A stretch of DNA of 64,000 nt from Bradyrhizobium sp. 4 (lineage in GTDB: Bacteria; Pseudomonadota; Alphaproteobacteria; Rhizobiales; Xanthobacteraceae), in the NCBI RefSeq assembly GCF_023100905.1, contig NZ_CP064686.1:6572001-6636000 (forward strand), in the 5' to 3' direction. The notes below the pieces were generated by a model, which was not told the origin of the DNA, did not search any database, and saw only the letters and a list, made by a program, of their open reading frames with translations. Made by a program: the position numbers and the translations under genes. Positions 17,400-25,936 of this stretch are shown here, in pieces. Position 1 is the first letter of the stretch. Each line of letters begins with the position of its first letter.

Positions 17400-17999
17400 C
17401 TAGCCGCCCTTCTTGCCGAGCACGAGATCGATGGTGTGGGACGCGATCTTGCGCAGCTGCGGCTCGTCGCCGAAGGCGCGTTCGAGCACGGCGAGGCCGC
17501 GCGTCACGCTGATGATGTGCAGTGCCGCGGCCGCGGAATTGCCGCTGAACTCGCCGCGCGCCGCACCCGCCGACAACGTCTCCTGAACCAGAACAGTGAT
17601 GCGCGAGATGAGGTTCGCGAAGGCCTGCCGCGCCTCCTCGTCCAGCCCCTCGCCTTCGGCCGCGCCGAGCTCCATCAAGCCGCGCGTGGTCGGACATCCC
17701 CGCGGCGGCGAGCCGGCGCGGAAGTTGCTGATGGTCAGGTCGAAGAACGCGGTGAGGCGCTTTCGCAAGCTGCCCGCACCGAGCGCCTTTTGCAAAGCGA
17801 CGAGATAGTCTCCCGCATAGCGCTCGTACGCCTGCAGGAATAGCGCCTCCTTGCTGCCGAAGGCGTTGTAGAGGCTGCCGCGCTGCACACCGGCGTCGCG
17901 CGCGATGTCCGACAGCGAGGTGCCGCGCACGCCCTTGCGCCAGAACTGGTCGAAGGCGATGCGCAGGACATCGTCATGGTCGAATTCGCGCGGCCTCAA
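17400..17999 (-). CDS. TetR/AcrR family repressor
   Basis: The 199-residue protein has a TetR N-terminal DNA-binding domain (about residues 6-55) with the helix-turn-helix TSLSDIARDAGVQRGSLYNAFGSK and the FWRKGVRGTS lead-in. The C-terminal ligand domain has the GSPPRGCPTT segment seen in the YxaF/LmrA-like subgroup. It is divergent from a tautomerase-family gene. The 110-base gap between them carries two perfect 15-base palindromes that are very likely its operators, so it should repress both itself and the tautomerase until a small ligand binds. Confidence 0.92.
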   Translation of the reverse strand: MRPREFDHDDVLRIAFDQFWRKGVRGTSLSDIARDAGVQRGSLYNAFGSKEALFLQAYERYAGDYLVALQKALGAGSLRKRLTAFFDLTISNFRAGSPPRGCPTTRGLMELGAAEGEGLDEEARQAFANLISRITVLVQETLSAGAARGEFSGNSAAAALHIISVTRGLAVLERAFGDEPQLRKIASHTIDLVLGKKGG

Positions 18000-18021
18000 G
18001 CTTTGCTCCCGTCAGGCGTAT

Positions 18022-18036
18022 TTGACACGATGTCAA
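18022..18036. promoter_or_regulatory. Predicted TetR operator 1
   Basis: TTGACA-CGA-TGTCAA is a perfect 15-base palindrome centred 27 bases from the second site. It lies 22 bases from the TetR start codon, where binding would block TetR expression. Confidence 0.7.
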
Positions 18037-18048
18037 AAACATGATTTC

Positions 18049-18063
18049 TTGACGCCTCGTCAA
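18049..18063. promoter_or_regulatory. Predicted TetR operator 2
   Basis: TTGACG-CCT-CGTCAA is a perfect 15-base palindrome with the same TTGAC/GTCAA ends as operator 1. Its left arm could also act as the -35 element of the tautomerase promoter, so a bound repressor would exclude RNA polymerase. Confidence 0.7.
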
Positions 18064-18109
18064 AAACAAACTGGTATCTACGCAGCCCTTCGTCAATGAG
18101 GAATTCGCG

Positions 18110-18487
18110 ATGCCTCTCCTCCACATCTCGATGCGCGCCGGAAAGCCGGAAGCCTACCGGAAGGCGATCCTCGACGGCCTCTACCGCGCCATGCGCGAGG
18201 CGCTGAACGTCCCCGAAGGCGACGAGTTCATGACCATCAGCGAGCTTTCGCCCGCGAACTTCCGCTGCGGCAACGCCTACGGCGTCACGCGCAGCGACGA
18301 TGCCGTGCTGATCCAGATCACCGTATTCGCCTCGCGCACACCCGAGCAGAAGAAGGCCCTGTACCGGCGGATCGCGGATCTGCTCGGCGAAAACCCGGGC
18401 ATCCGCCCCGAGGACGTGTTCGTCAACGTCCTCGATGCGCCCGCAGAGAACTGGTCCGTCGGCCACGGCGTTGCGCAATTCGCTTGA
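18110..18487 (+). CDS. Tautomerase superfamily protein
   Basis: The 125-residue product starts MPLLHISMRAGKP. After Met removal Pro1 would be the catalytic base of the tautomerase (4-oxalocrotonate tautomerase/cis-CaaD) superfamily. The length and the ISELSPANFRCGN and QITVFASRTPEQKKALYRRI segments fit the longer Tautomerase_2-type, a fused beta-alpha-beta repeat. Family members tautomerise or dehalogenate small unsaturated acids. The ribosome site is GAGGAA about eight bases before the ATG. Control by the divergent TetR through two operators suggests induction by a xenobiotic or aromatic breakdown product. Confidence 0.85.
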   Translation: MPLLHISMRAGKPEAYRKAILDGLYRAMREALNVPEGDEFMTISELSPANFRCGNAYGVTRSDDAVLIQITVFASRTPEQKKALYRRIADLLGENPGIRPEDVFVNVLDAPAENWSVGHGVAQFA

Positions 18488-18489
18488 GC

Positions 18490-19440
18490 TTATAGCTTCA
18501 CCGATCCAACGCACGTCTCCATGATCCCGTCGAGCTCCGCCTTCGAGAGCAACCCGAGCTCGGCGATGAAGACGATCCGCGCGCGCGGCAGAGCGGTGGC
18601 ATCACCAACGGCGAGCCCGGCTTCACCCGGCGCCAGCGTGGCGCGGCCGGCGGCGAATTGAAAAACCATCTGGCGCCCGGGCTGCTCGACGGTCTCGAAC
18701 AGGCCTTTTGCCCGCGCGAGTTTTGGCGCAAGCCGGCCGATCGCCTGCTGCAGGCGGGGCAGCGAGATCGGTTGGTCCGAGGTCCAGCTCAGCGTTTCGA
18801 AGCGTTGCTCTGCCGGCCGTCGCGGTCCGGGCTCGCGTCGCGCGGGGGCCCGATCGACGGTCGCGGGAAACAGCAGCGCGGACGGAATCTCGCCGTGCGG
18901 CGCATCAACCACCACGGCAGGAACGCGCTGCGCGCGGATGGCCTCGCGCATCCGGGAGCCCGCGCTCTCGTCCGCCAGATCCAGCTTGCTCAGCGCCACA
19001 ATGTCGGCGACGCGCAGCTGCGGACGATGCAGCGCATCGTCGAGAGCGGCCGGCGGTGTCGCCGCGTCCATCACGCAGAGCACCGTTTCCAGCGGCGCTT
19101 CGCGCAGGATCACGGGATCCATCAAATTGCGGACGATCTCGGCGGGATCGGCGACGCCGCTGGTCTCGATGACGATGTATTCCGGCTTCGGATCACGCCG
19201 CAGCAGCGTCGAGAGGGTGCGCAATAGGTCGCCTTCGAGCGAGCAGCAGATGCAGCCATTGGCGAGGCTGACCACGCCGTCGCTCGCACCCGCGATCAGC
19301 TCCGCATCGATGTTGATCGCGCCGAAATCATTGACCACAGCGGCGATCCGCCGCCCCTCTGCATGCGCCAGCAGATGGTTGACGACAGTGGTCTTGCCGG
19401 CCCCCAGAAAGCCCGTCACCAGGAGAATGGGGACCGGCAT
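18490..19440 (-). CDS. CobW/YjiA-family metal-handling GTPase
   Basis: This 316-residue COG0523 GTPase has the P-loop GFLGAGKTT (about residues 9-17), the metal-binding GCICC motif (about 62-66), the ETSGVADP switch region (about 92-99), and SKLDLAD as the guanine-specificity motif. The C-terminal CobW_C domain follows. Such proteins insert or deliver zinc, cobalt or other divalent metals to client enzymes. Its ATG lies three bases after the stop of the upstream amidohydrolase gene, so translation is coupled and that metal-dependent enzyme is a likely client. No zinc-uptake genes are nearby, which argues against a general zinc-starvation role. Confidence 0.9.
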   Translation of the reverse strand: MPVPILLVTGFLGAGKTTVVNHLLAHAEGRRIAAVVNDFGAINIDAELIAGASDGVVSLANGCICCSLEGDLLRTLSTLLRRDPKPEYIVIETSGVADPAEIVRNLMDPVILREAPLETVLCVMDAATPPAALDDALHRPQLRVADIVALSKLDLADESAGSRMREAIRAQRVPAVVVDAPHGEIPSALLFPATVDRAPARREPGPRRPAEQRFETLSWTSDQPISLPRLQQAIGRLAPKLARAKGLFETVEQPGRQMVFQFAAGRATLAPGEAGLAVGDATALPRARIVFIAELGLLSKAELDGIMETCVGSVKL

Positions 19441-19443
19441 GTC

Positions 19444-20934
19444 TCAGCCCCCGACGACGGGACGGCGCACGGGACGGCCGGGCCGCGCCGCCACGTCCAG
19501 CACACCATCGCTGATTAGTATCTCGCCGCTGACGATCAGATGCCGCACGCCTTCGGACGGGCGGTTCATCACCGTGAAGGTCGCACGATCCGAGAGCTTC
19601 TCGTAATCGAACACGACGATGTCGGCATCGGCGTCCTTCGCGAGCCTGCCCTTGGCGCGCATCGCGGGCGTGCTCTGCGACAGGATCTCCGCCGGGATCA
19701 GCGCGCATTTGCGTACGCCTTCGAGCAGCGACACGGTCTTGCGCTCGCGCACCCATTCGCGGATGAATTTCGTGAAGCAGCCGGCCGATCGCGGATGCGA
19801 GGTGGCGTCATCCGGCAGCGGCCAGGCATCGCCGGTGTAGGTCTTGCCGTCCGACGTCGTCCACGGCATCGCGTCGGAGGCGATGGCGCCGCCGGGATAG
19901 AGCACCGACATGTCGAGCAGGTCGCGGTGATGCGCGTTGTTCTCGGTGTCGAGGATGTGCCACAGCACCAGCGAGGACGGCTCTTCAGCTTGCGCCTTCA
20001 AGAGCTCCTCGCGATCGCTGAAGCGATGGCCGTCGGTGACCCGCTGCACGGAATCGTAACCGGTGCCGTTGCGCTCGACGAATTCGGGGTCGCTGAAGAA
20101 CGCAGCCGCCAGCACGGTCGAGCCGGTGCCGTAGGGATAGGCCTCGACGGTGATGGGCAGGCCCTGCGCCTGCGCTTTCGCGATCAGCACGCGGCAGCGC
20201 TCGACGTCGGTCTTGCTCGACGAGTTGAAATGGCAGATGTGCATGTGCGCGCCGGTGGCGCCAGCGTACCCGATCAGGCGGATATAGGCTTCCGCCGCGC
20301 TCTCGGGATCGACGCGCGACATGTAGGCGACGTGGGTGAAGGTCGGCACGTCCTGCGCGGCCGCGAGCTGGCAGACCGCGGTCAGCTCCTGCACGCCGGC
20401 GCCCGGCGCATAGGCGTTCAAGATGCCGATGCCGATGCCGCCCTCGTTCAGGCCGCGCGAAAGGCGCTCGAGAATGCCGGCGACCTCCGCATCGCTCGCC
20501 ACGTTGTCCATCCAGCGGCGATCGCGCATGGCGTTGCCGAATGCCTCCAGCGAACTCTCCGCGTTGGAGCCCGTCATCGCGCCAATACGCGCGAAAGCCC
20601 AGTTGGTGGCCGCGCCGTAGTTCAGCACGCGTCCCTTCCGCGCCTGGCGCTCATACCAGGACCCGACCGGCAGCACGCCTGCTTCGAGATCGAGCGTCGT
20701 CGTGACGCCGTCGAACGCCTGCATGCGATCCGCGGGGAGCGACTGGCCGTGCGCATGAAGGTCGATGAAGCCGGGCGCAACCACGAGCCCCGTCGCGTCG
20801 ATCACCCGCTCGGCACTGCCGAGCCCCGTTCCGACCGCGGCGACCTTACCGTCCATCACCGCCACATCGCCAATCGCGTCCATTCCGCTGGCGGGATCCA
20901 CCACCCGACCGCCAGAGATCACCAAGCCGCTCAT
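19444..20934 (-). CDS. Amidohydrolase, D-aminoacylase / N-acyl-D-amino-acid deacylase type
   Basis: The 496-residue enzyme belongs to the metal-dependent amidohydrolase superfamily. It has the N-terminal beta-sandwich (SGLVISGGRVVDPASG), the first metal ligands in GFIDLHAHGQ (about residues 55-64), further histidines in TFTHVAYMS and HMHICHFNSS, and the Asp in AIASDAMPW. The sequence style is that of D-aminoacylase and N-acyl-D-glutamate deacylase, which release D-amino acids from N-acyl forms. The exact substrate is not certain; a dihydroorotase or hydantoinase is less likely. It heads a two-gene unit with a CobW-type GTPase, probably its metal chaperone. Confidence 0.87.
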   Translation of the reverse strand: MSGLVISGGRVVDPASGMDAIGDVAVMDGKVAAVGTGLGSAERVIDATGLVVAPGFIDLHAHGQSLPADRMQAFDGVTTTLDLEAGVLPVGSWYERQARKGRVLNYGAATNWAFARIGAMTGSNAESSLEAFGNAMRDRRWMDNVASDAEVAGILERLSRGLNEGGIGIGILNAYAPGAGVQELTAVCQLAAAQDVPTFTHVAYMSRVDPESAAEAYIRLIGYAGATGAHMHICHFNSSSKTDVERCRVLIAKAQAQGLPITVEAYPYGTGSTVLAAAFFSDPEFVERNGTGYDSVQRVTDGHRFSDREELLKAQAEEPSSLVLWHILDTENNAHHRDLLDMSVLYPGGAIASDAMPWTTSDGKTYTGDAWPLPDDATSHPRSAGCFTKFIREWVRERKTVSLLEGVRKCALIPAEILSQSTPAMRAKGRLAKDADADIVVFDYEKLSDRATFTVMNRPSEGVRHLIVSGEILISDGVLDVAARPGRPVRRPVVGG

Positions 20935-21815
20935 ATCGTCACTCCCTCACGCTGAATTCGCATCAAGGCAGATTCCGTGAGGTACGACCACCTCCACCGA
21001 TGCCGATGCATCATGCTCGCAAGGAAGGCTCGAAAGGGAGGCTCGAAGGGAGGTCAATTCACATGCGGGTCGCAGATACGCGCTCGCAGTCTCGCGGCAG
21101 GTTTGCCCGAGCTATGCTTCTCGCTTCACCCCTCGAGAAGAAAGGGCGCAGGGAAGACCGGGCGCCGGCTGGCACCCATAAAAAACCCCATGCGAACTGA
21201 TTGCTCACGCAATGCACAGGGGAGACACAGGGCAGCCGAGACCAGGCCTTCCCTGCGCGATGGTTTGACGGCCTATGCCGCGCTCTCCCCGGAAACGAGC
21301 TCCTTCTTGCCTCCGTCACCTCCACGAAATGCACGGCACCGCGCCGGTTGACGCGCTGACGCCTTCGCAAAGGCTTGACCGTGGCAACGACGGCCAGGAC
21401 CACACGGTTTCGCCGTACGCAGGCTTCCTGCTTCGCCTCAAGGCTTCGCAGGACATGCCTGCTTGGGCCAGAGGCTTCGCGAGATTGAGCGCCGTCCGTC
21501 GATGCGGTTCGTGACATGCTCACGAGGTTCATCTCGCCCTGCACGCTACTCACCCGCCTTTAACGCCGCCCGCGTCCACCGCAATTCCCAACCCGCGTTC
21601 GTGACGACGTACGACCGCCCCTTTTGTGGGCTGGGATGGCCGACACATACGACATTTCCGAATTTCGGCAAAGTGGAATATTTTTGATATGACGGGTTGA
21701 CTTGCGTTTGCGTCTGTTTCGCCCGGCCGTCGGAGACGACGGACGCCACGACCGTGCAATGGACCGCGAAGCAGCTCCGCCGTCTTCTCGCCCCCATTGT
21801 CATTCACGAAGTTAG
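20935..21815. repeat. Gene-free stretch resembling a dispersed Bradyrhizobium repeat
   Basis: No convincing gene is present in this 880-base stretch. Open frames exist on both strands (for example 21059-21553 and 21546-21803 minus), but they lack ribosome sites, have Arg/Ser-rich composition and no domain. Conceptual translations of this kind recur, as I remember, as spurious hypotheticals in many Bradyrhizobium and Rhodopseudomonas genomes, so the DNA is probably a multi-copy non-coding element. Short internal duplications (GGAGGCTCGAA-type, 21023-21051) are visible. The part near 21660-21710 is AT-rich compared with its surroundings. Confidence 0.4.
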
Positions 21816-21854
21816 ATGGGGCGCTACGGTGGGCAAAGTTCCCAAAGGTTTTGT

Positions 21855-22880
21855 GTGATCGCTCGACCTCTTCTGCAACGCGACCCCTGTCATTCTATTT
21901 CGCGCCGCGCTCTCCTCGGCCGATTTATGTCGGCAGGGACCGCCCTCGCGCTCGGCGGATGCGCCGGCTTGGGTGCGACCGGGGCGCGTTTCGACGCGTC
22001 ATCGCTATCCCTTGACCCCACATTGCTCGTCATCACCACGCGCAAGCCGGTGAACGGCGGTCGCACGAAGCCCTGGTTCGGGCCGGAGCGCGCGACGACC
22101 ATGACAGTCGCGCGGGCGAAGCTGGGGGCGCCGGACGAGAGCCGTCTTTCTCTCGCCTCGGTTGGAATTGGCGATTGGCGCCTTGACCGGGTCGAACCGG
22201 TGTCGGCCGACGCCGGCGATCTCGTCGCGCAGGCCGGCGGAGGAGATGTGCTGATCTATGTGCACGGCTTCAAGCAGACGTTCGAGACGGCGGTGCTGGA
22301 TGGCGCCCATCTCTCCGACGGGATCAAGTTCCGCGGCCGGACCATGGTGTTCTCCTGGCCTTCCAAGGCAGGACTGTTCGACTATGCGTATGACCGCGAC
22401 AGTGCGATGTGGTCCCGCGACGAGTTTGAGCGCGTGCTTTCCGCACTCGTGTCGGCGCCAGGCACCGGCCGCGTGAACATCGTTGCGCACAGCATGGGAA
22501 CCATGCTGTCGCTGGAAAGCCTGCGTCAGCTCTATGCGCGATACGGCGACACAGTGACGAGCAAGATCGGCGCGGTGGTGTTTGCCGCGCCCGATATCGA
22601 CATGGACGTGTTCTCGTCGGCGATCCACCGCATCGGTCCGCTTGCCGGCAAGATCACCGTGATCGCCTCCACGAACGATCGCGCCCTGGCGCTGTCGGGA
22701 CAGATCGCAGGTGGAATGACCAGGGTCGGCGCCGCCGAGAAAGCCGTCATCGCGCAGCTCGGTGTGCGCGTGGTCGATGCTTCGCAGGAGGGCTGGGGCA
22801 TCATCAACCACGATCTGTTTCTGTCGAATGCAGAAGTACAGCGGGTGATCCGCCGCTCGATCGACGGCACGATCGCTTAG
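21855..22880 (+). CDS. Alpha/beta hydrolase lipoprotein (DUF900-like), Tat signal
   Basis: The product has a twin-arginine type N-terminus: SRRALLGRFMSAGTALALGGC with a lipobox Cys, so it is probably exported folded and lipid-anchored. The mature part is an alpha/beta hydrolase of the DUF900 type, with VLIYVHGFKQTFE forming the oxyanion strand, the nucleophile Ser in VAHSMGTM, an Asp in FAAPDIDMDVF and a His in IINHDLFL. I chose the GTG at 21855 because AAAGG stands six bases upstream. The in-frame ATG at 21816 is an alternative that adds 13 residues. Esterase or lipase activity on an unknown substrate at the cell envelope is the best guess. Confidence 0.85.
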   Translation: MIARPLLQRDPCHSISRRALLGRFMSAGTALALGGCAGLGATGARFDASSLSLDPTLLVITTRKPVNGGRTKPWFGPERATTMTVARAKLGAPDESRLSLASVGIGDWRLDRVEPVSADAGDLVAQAGGGDVLIYVHGFKQTFETAVLDGAHLSDGIKFRGRTMVFSWPSKAGLFDYAYDRDSAMWSRDEFERVLSALVSAPGTGRVNIVAHSMGTMLSLESLRQLYARYGDTVTSKIGAVVFAAPDIDMDVFSSAIHRIGPLAGKITVIASTNDRALALSGQIAGGMTRVGAAEKAVIAQLGVRVVDASQEGWGIINHDLFLSNAEVQRVIRRSIDGTIA

Positions 22881-22976
22881 GAGAGCGCCCGCGCCGAGCC
22901 GTGCGAACTGCGCACGCCGGTTGGGGCTACAAGCGGAAATGGCCGGTATTCGAAGTGCCCAGTCTGGCAGGAAAAA

Positions 22977-23051
22977 TGGCGCTCCCTAGGGGAATCGAAC
23001 CCCTGTTTCAGCCTTGAGAGGGCCGCGTCCTAACCGCTAGACGAAGGGAGC
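22977..23051 (-). tRNA. tRNA-Glu (anticodon CTC)
   Basis: On the minus strand the sequence folds as a standard tRNA: acceptor GCTCCCT/AGGGAGC, anticodon stem CGGCC/GGCTG around loop CTCTCAA with anticodon CTC (reads GAG), T arm GGGG-TTCGATT-CCCC, discriminator G, and an encoded CCA (22977-22979). A T-run follows the CCA and may end transcription. Confidence 0.97.
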
Positions 23052-23279
23052 GTGAGGGAGAGGACATAGCCTCGAATTTTGCCGGCGGCAAGCGGGGATC
23101 GAGGGGATTCAAACGCCCAATCGGCGTCGTCCTGGCGAAGTTCAGACCCATCGCCCCGTGTGGCGATGGTTAAGGCGAACCGAGTAACGATCTCGTTCAC
23201 GCAACCGGGTTTCGGTGGTTATGGGCCCTGGCTTTCGCCAGGACGACGGCTGAGGCGGGTTCCGCGCCCCAGCCCCGCC

Positions 23280-23624
23280 TTACGGCTCATTGGCGAATTT
23301 CAGCTTTCCGGCCGGCCGCAAGGTGTGGGCATCGAAGGTGCGGATCTCGGTGACGCCGCCGACGTCGAGCGTGATCACGAGCCGGTCGCCGGCGACGCCG
23401 CTCGAGACAATTTTGGCGCCCTTCGGCAGGGTGGCAATGACGTCGCCTGCCGGCTCGGGCGCCCTTCCCTCCGACTTGAAAAGGCGGTAGCCCACCGCGA
23501 TCAGCACGGCGCAGATTGCCAGCGCCGTGGTCAGCCCCGCGATCAGCATCATCCGCCGCACCCGCGCGAACAATGCAGCCTGCTCGGGGCTCGGTTCGGG
23601 AACAACGGTATCAGACGTCGTCAT
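23280..23624 (-). CDS. Single-pass membrane protein, DUF6476-like
   Basis: This 114-residue protein has an acidic N-terminal tail, a basic ARVRRMM stretch, one membrane helix (about residues 25-46), and a small strand-rich domain with LPKGAKIVSSGVAGDRLVITLDV. I associate this layout with DUF6476 proteins, found beside rluD in alphaproteobacteria. The function is unknown. Its ATG (23624-23622) overlaps the ATG of the divergent rluD within the four bases CATG, so each gene's ribosome site and promoter must lie within or beyond the other's coding start. Confidence 0.8.
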   Translation of the reverse strand: MTTSDTVVPEPSPEQAALFARVRRMMLIAGLTTALAICAVLIAVGYRLFKSEGRAPEPAGDVIATLPKGAKIVSSGVAGDRLVITLDVGGVTEIRTFDAHTLRPAGKLKFANEP

Positions 23625-24630
23625 GGAAAATTCTGGCTCTGCGCAAAGGTTGGAGGTTGTCGTCGAAGGCTCCGAGGGATCGACCCGGCTCGACCGCGTG
23701 CTGGCGACGCACCTTGCCGAGCTGTCGCGATCGAGGCTGAAAGCCTTGATTCTGGCGGGCGCGGTGAGCCTCAGGGACGCCGCGATCCGGGACCCCGCTT
23801 ATCACGTCGCCTCCGGCGATACGATCACAATCGACGTGCCGGAAGCGGCCCCGCCGGAGCCGAAAGGCGAGGATATCGCCCTCGACATCGTGTTCGAGGA
23901 CGACGACATCGTCGTCCTCAACAAGCCGAAGGGGCTGGTGGTGCATCCCGCGGCGGGCCACGAGACCGGCACGTTGGTCAATGCGCTGATCGCCCATTGC
24001 GGCTCATCGCTGTCGGGTATCGGCGGGGTGCGCCGGCCCGGCATCGTGCACCGGCTGGACAAGGACACCACGGGGTTGATGGTGGTCGCCAAGAACGACC
24101 TCGCGCATGCCTCGCTCACCGCGCAATTCGCCGACCACGGCCGCACCGGGCCGATGCGGCGCGGCTACATGGCTTTCGCCTGGGGGCTGCCGGGCCGCCA
24201 TCGCGGCACCGTGGACGCGCCGATCGACCGCCACCCGCATGCGCGCGAGAAGATGGCGGTGCGCCAGGGCGGCCGCGAGGCGGTGACGCATTGGGAGCTT
24301 CTGGAGAGTTTTGCCGGGCGCGACGGCAAGCCGATCGCGACGCTGCTCGCCTGCGAGCTCGAGACCGGGCGCACCCACCAGATCCGCGTCCATCTCGCCC
24401 ATATCGGCCACCCCCTGATGGGCGACGCCGTCTACGGCCCGCACTTCAAGACCAAGGCAAGCCAGCTGAGCCCCGAGTCGCAGGCCGTCCTGGCTGCGCT
24501 GGGCCGGCAGGCCCTGCACGCTTACCTGCTGGTATTGGAGCACCCGAGAACTGGAGAATTACTCCACTGGGAGGCGCCTCTGCCGGAGGATTTGCTTCTC
24601 CTCCAGGGGGCCCTGAAAGCGGCGCTATGA
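23623..24630 (+). CDS. rluD: 23S rRNA pseudouridine synthase, RluD family
   Basis: The 335-residue protein has an N-terminal S4-like RNA-binding domain (about residues 15-70, STRLDRVLATHL) and the RluA-family catalytic domain, with the catalytic Asp in HRLDKDTTGLMVVAK (about residues 142-156). RluD converts uridines 1911, 1915 and 1917 in helix 69 of 23S rRNA to pseudouridine in Escherichia coli. ETGRTHQIRVHLAHIGHPLMGD is the usual C-terminal motif. The start MENSGSAQ at 23623 is preferred over a 32-residue upstream extension that lies inside the divergent gene. The rluD-rpoH order is common in alphaproteobacteria. Confidence 0.92.
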   Translation: MENSGSAQRLEVVVEGSEGSTRLDRVLATHLAELSRSRLKALILAGAVSLRDAAIRDPAYHVASGDTITIDVPEAAPPEPKGEDIALDIVFEDDDIVVLNKPKGLVVHPAAGHETGTLVNALIAHCGSSLSGIGGVRRPGIVHRLDKDTTGLMVVAKNDLAHASLTAQFADHGRTGPMRRGYMAFAWGLPGRHRGTVDAPIDRHPHAREKMAVRQGGREAVTHWELLESFAGRDGKPIATLLACELETGRTHQIRVHLAHIGHPLMGDAVYGPHFKTKASQLSPESQAVLAALGRQALHAYLLVLEHPRTGELLHWEAPLPEDLLLLQGALKAAL

Positions 24631-24848
24631 CGCAGGCCGCTTTCAGAAATGCTTTACATTACAAAAAGTTATAGCTGCCACACGGGGACGTGACGTCAGC
24701 AATCCTTCCCTTTTTGCCTCCCGATGGAGTATATTGCGCTTGCGTTGAAGACCAACGCGGAACATCGCAGCACCGATCGGCTTTAACCAAGCGGTCGTCT
24801 GCCTGGCCCGCCGCTATCGGGGGCCTGAACCTGTTTGGAGGGCGCACT

Positions 24849-25748
24849 ATGGCCCGTACAGCTACCCTGCCGGTCCTTAATGGCGAATCCGGCCTTTCCC
24901 GTTACCTCGGCGAAATCCGCAAGTTTCCGATGCTGGAACCCCAGCAGGAATACATGCTCGCCAAGCGTTGGCGCGAGCACGATGATCGTGACGCCGCGCA
25001 CCAACTCGTCACCAGCCATCTCCGTCTCGTGGCCAAGATCGCCATGGGCTATCGCGGCTACGGCCTGCCGATCTCCGAGGTCGTCTCGGAAGGCAATGTC
25101 GGCCTGATGCAGGCAGTGAAGCGGTTCGAGCCCGAGAAGGGCTTCCGTCTCGCTACCTACGCGATGTGGTGGATCAAGGCGTCGATTCAAGAGTACATCC
25201 TGCGTTCGTGGTCGCTCGTGAAGATGGGCACCACCGCGAACCAGAAGAAGCTGTTCTTCAACCTGCGCAAGGCGAAGAGCAAGATTTCCGCGCTGGACGA
25301 AGGCGATCTCCGCCCCGACCAGGTGGCCATCATTGCCAAGCGTCTCGGCGTCACGGCTCAGGACGTGGTCGACATGAACCGCCGCCTCGGTGGCGACGCG
25401 TCGCTCAACGCACCGATCCGCGACGACGGCGAAGCCGGCGAATGGCAGGACTGGCTGGTCGACAATTCGCCCAACCAGGAAGCCATGCTGGCCGAGCACG
25501 AGGAGTATGATCATCGCCGTGACGCCCTGAACGGCGCCATGGGCGTGCTCAACCCGCGCGAACGCCGCATCTTCGAGGCCCGCCGCCTCGCCGATGAGCC
25601 GATGACGCTGGAAGACCTTGCTGCCGAGTTCGGCGTGTCGCGCGAGCGCGTCCGCCAGATCGAGGTCCGCGCCTTCGAGAAGGTGCAGTCCGCGGTCAAG
25701 GGCACGATCGCAAAAGCCGAACAGGCCGCGCTGGAAGCCGCGCTCTAA
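24849..25748 (+). CDS. rpoH: RNA polymerase heat-shock sigma factor, sigma-32
   Basis: This 299-residue sigma factor has region 2 (HLRLVAKIAMGYRGYGLPISEVVSEGN, then FRLATYAMWWIKASIQEYI), the RpoH box QKKLFFNLRKAKSKI (about residues 133-147) and region 4 (LEDLAAEFGVSRERVRQIEVRAFEK). The RpoH box separates it from RpoD. GGAGG lies eight bases before the ATG at 24849. Bradyrhizobium carries several rpoH genes; the position after rluD and the lack of a heat-shock operon context suggest the housekeeping rpoH2 type, but this is inference. It directs transcription of chaperone and protease genes. Confidence 0.95.
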   Translation: MARTATLPVLNGESGLSRYLGEIRKFPMLEPQQEYMLAKRWREHDDRDAAHQLVTSHLRLVAKIAMGYRGYGLPISEVVSEGNVGLMQAVKRFEPEKGFRLATYAMWWIKASIQEYILRSWSLVKMGTTANQKKLFFNLRKAKSKISALDEGDLRPDQVAIIAKRLGVTAQDVVDMNRRLGGDASLNAPIRDDGEAGEWQDWLVDNSPNQEAMLAEHEEYDHRRDALNGAMGVLNPRERRIFEARRLADEPMTLEDLAAEFGVSRERVRQIEVRAFEKVQSAVKGTIAKAEQAALEAAL

Positions 25749-25789
25749 GCGCGGGTTCAGCGCCAGAGATTGGCGGATCGACAAGAGAC

Positions 25790-25818
25790 AAAAAGCCGGC
25801 GGCAACGCCGGCTTTTTT
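25790..25818 (+). terminator. Rho-independent terminator of rpoH
   Basis: A seven-base-pair stem GCCGGCG/CGCCGGC closed by a GCAA tetraloop is preceded by five A and followed by six T. It lies 41 bases after the rpoH stop. Confidence 0.92.
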
Positions 25819-25936
25819 GTTTGCGTGTGAGGCGCAGCATGTTCGCGGGGACGCGGACCAGGCATCTTGAACCCGCGCTGCCGGTCGACCGACCAAAAGC
25901 ATCGGGCCGACAGCATCAAGAGAACGGACACCACCC

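Noticed and set aside
21059..21553. A 164-codon minus-strand hypothetical gene
   Set aside because: No ribosome site, unusual Arg/Ser composition, and it lies in a stretch that looks like a non-coding dispersed repeat.
24759..24784. GGAAC-N17-CTTT upstream of rpoH as an EcfG (general stress) promoter
   Set aside because: The -35 box fits, but the -10 is CTTT instead of CGTT, so the match is too weak to call.
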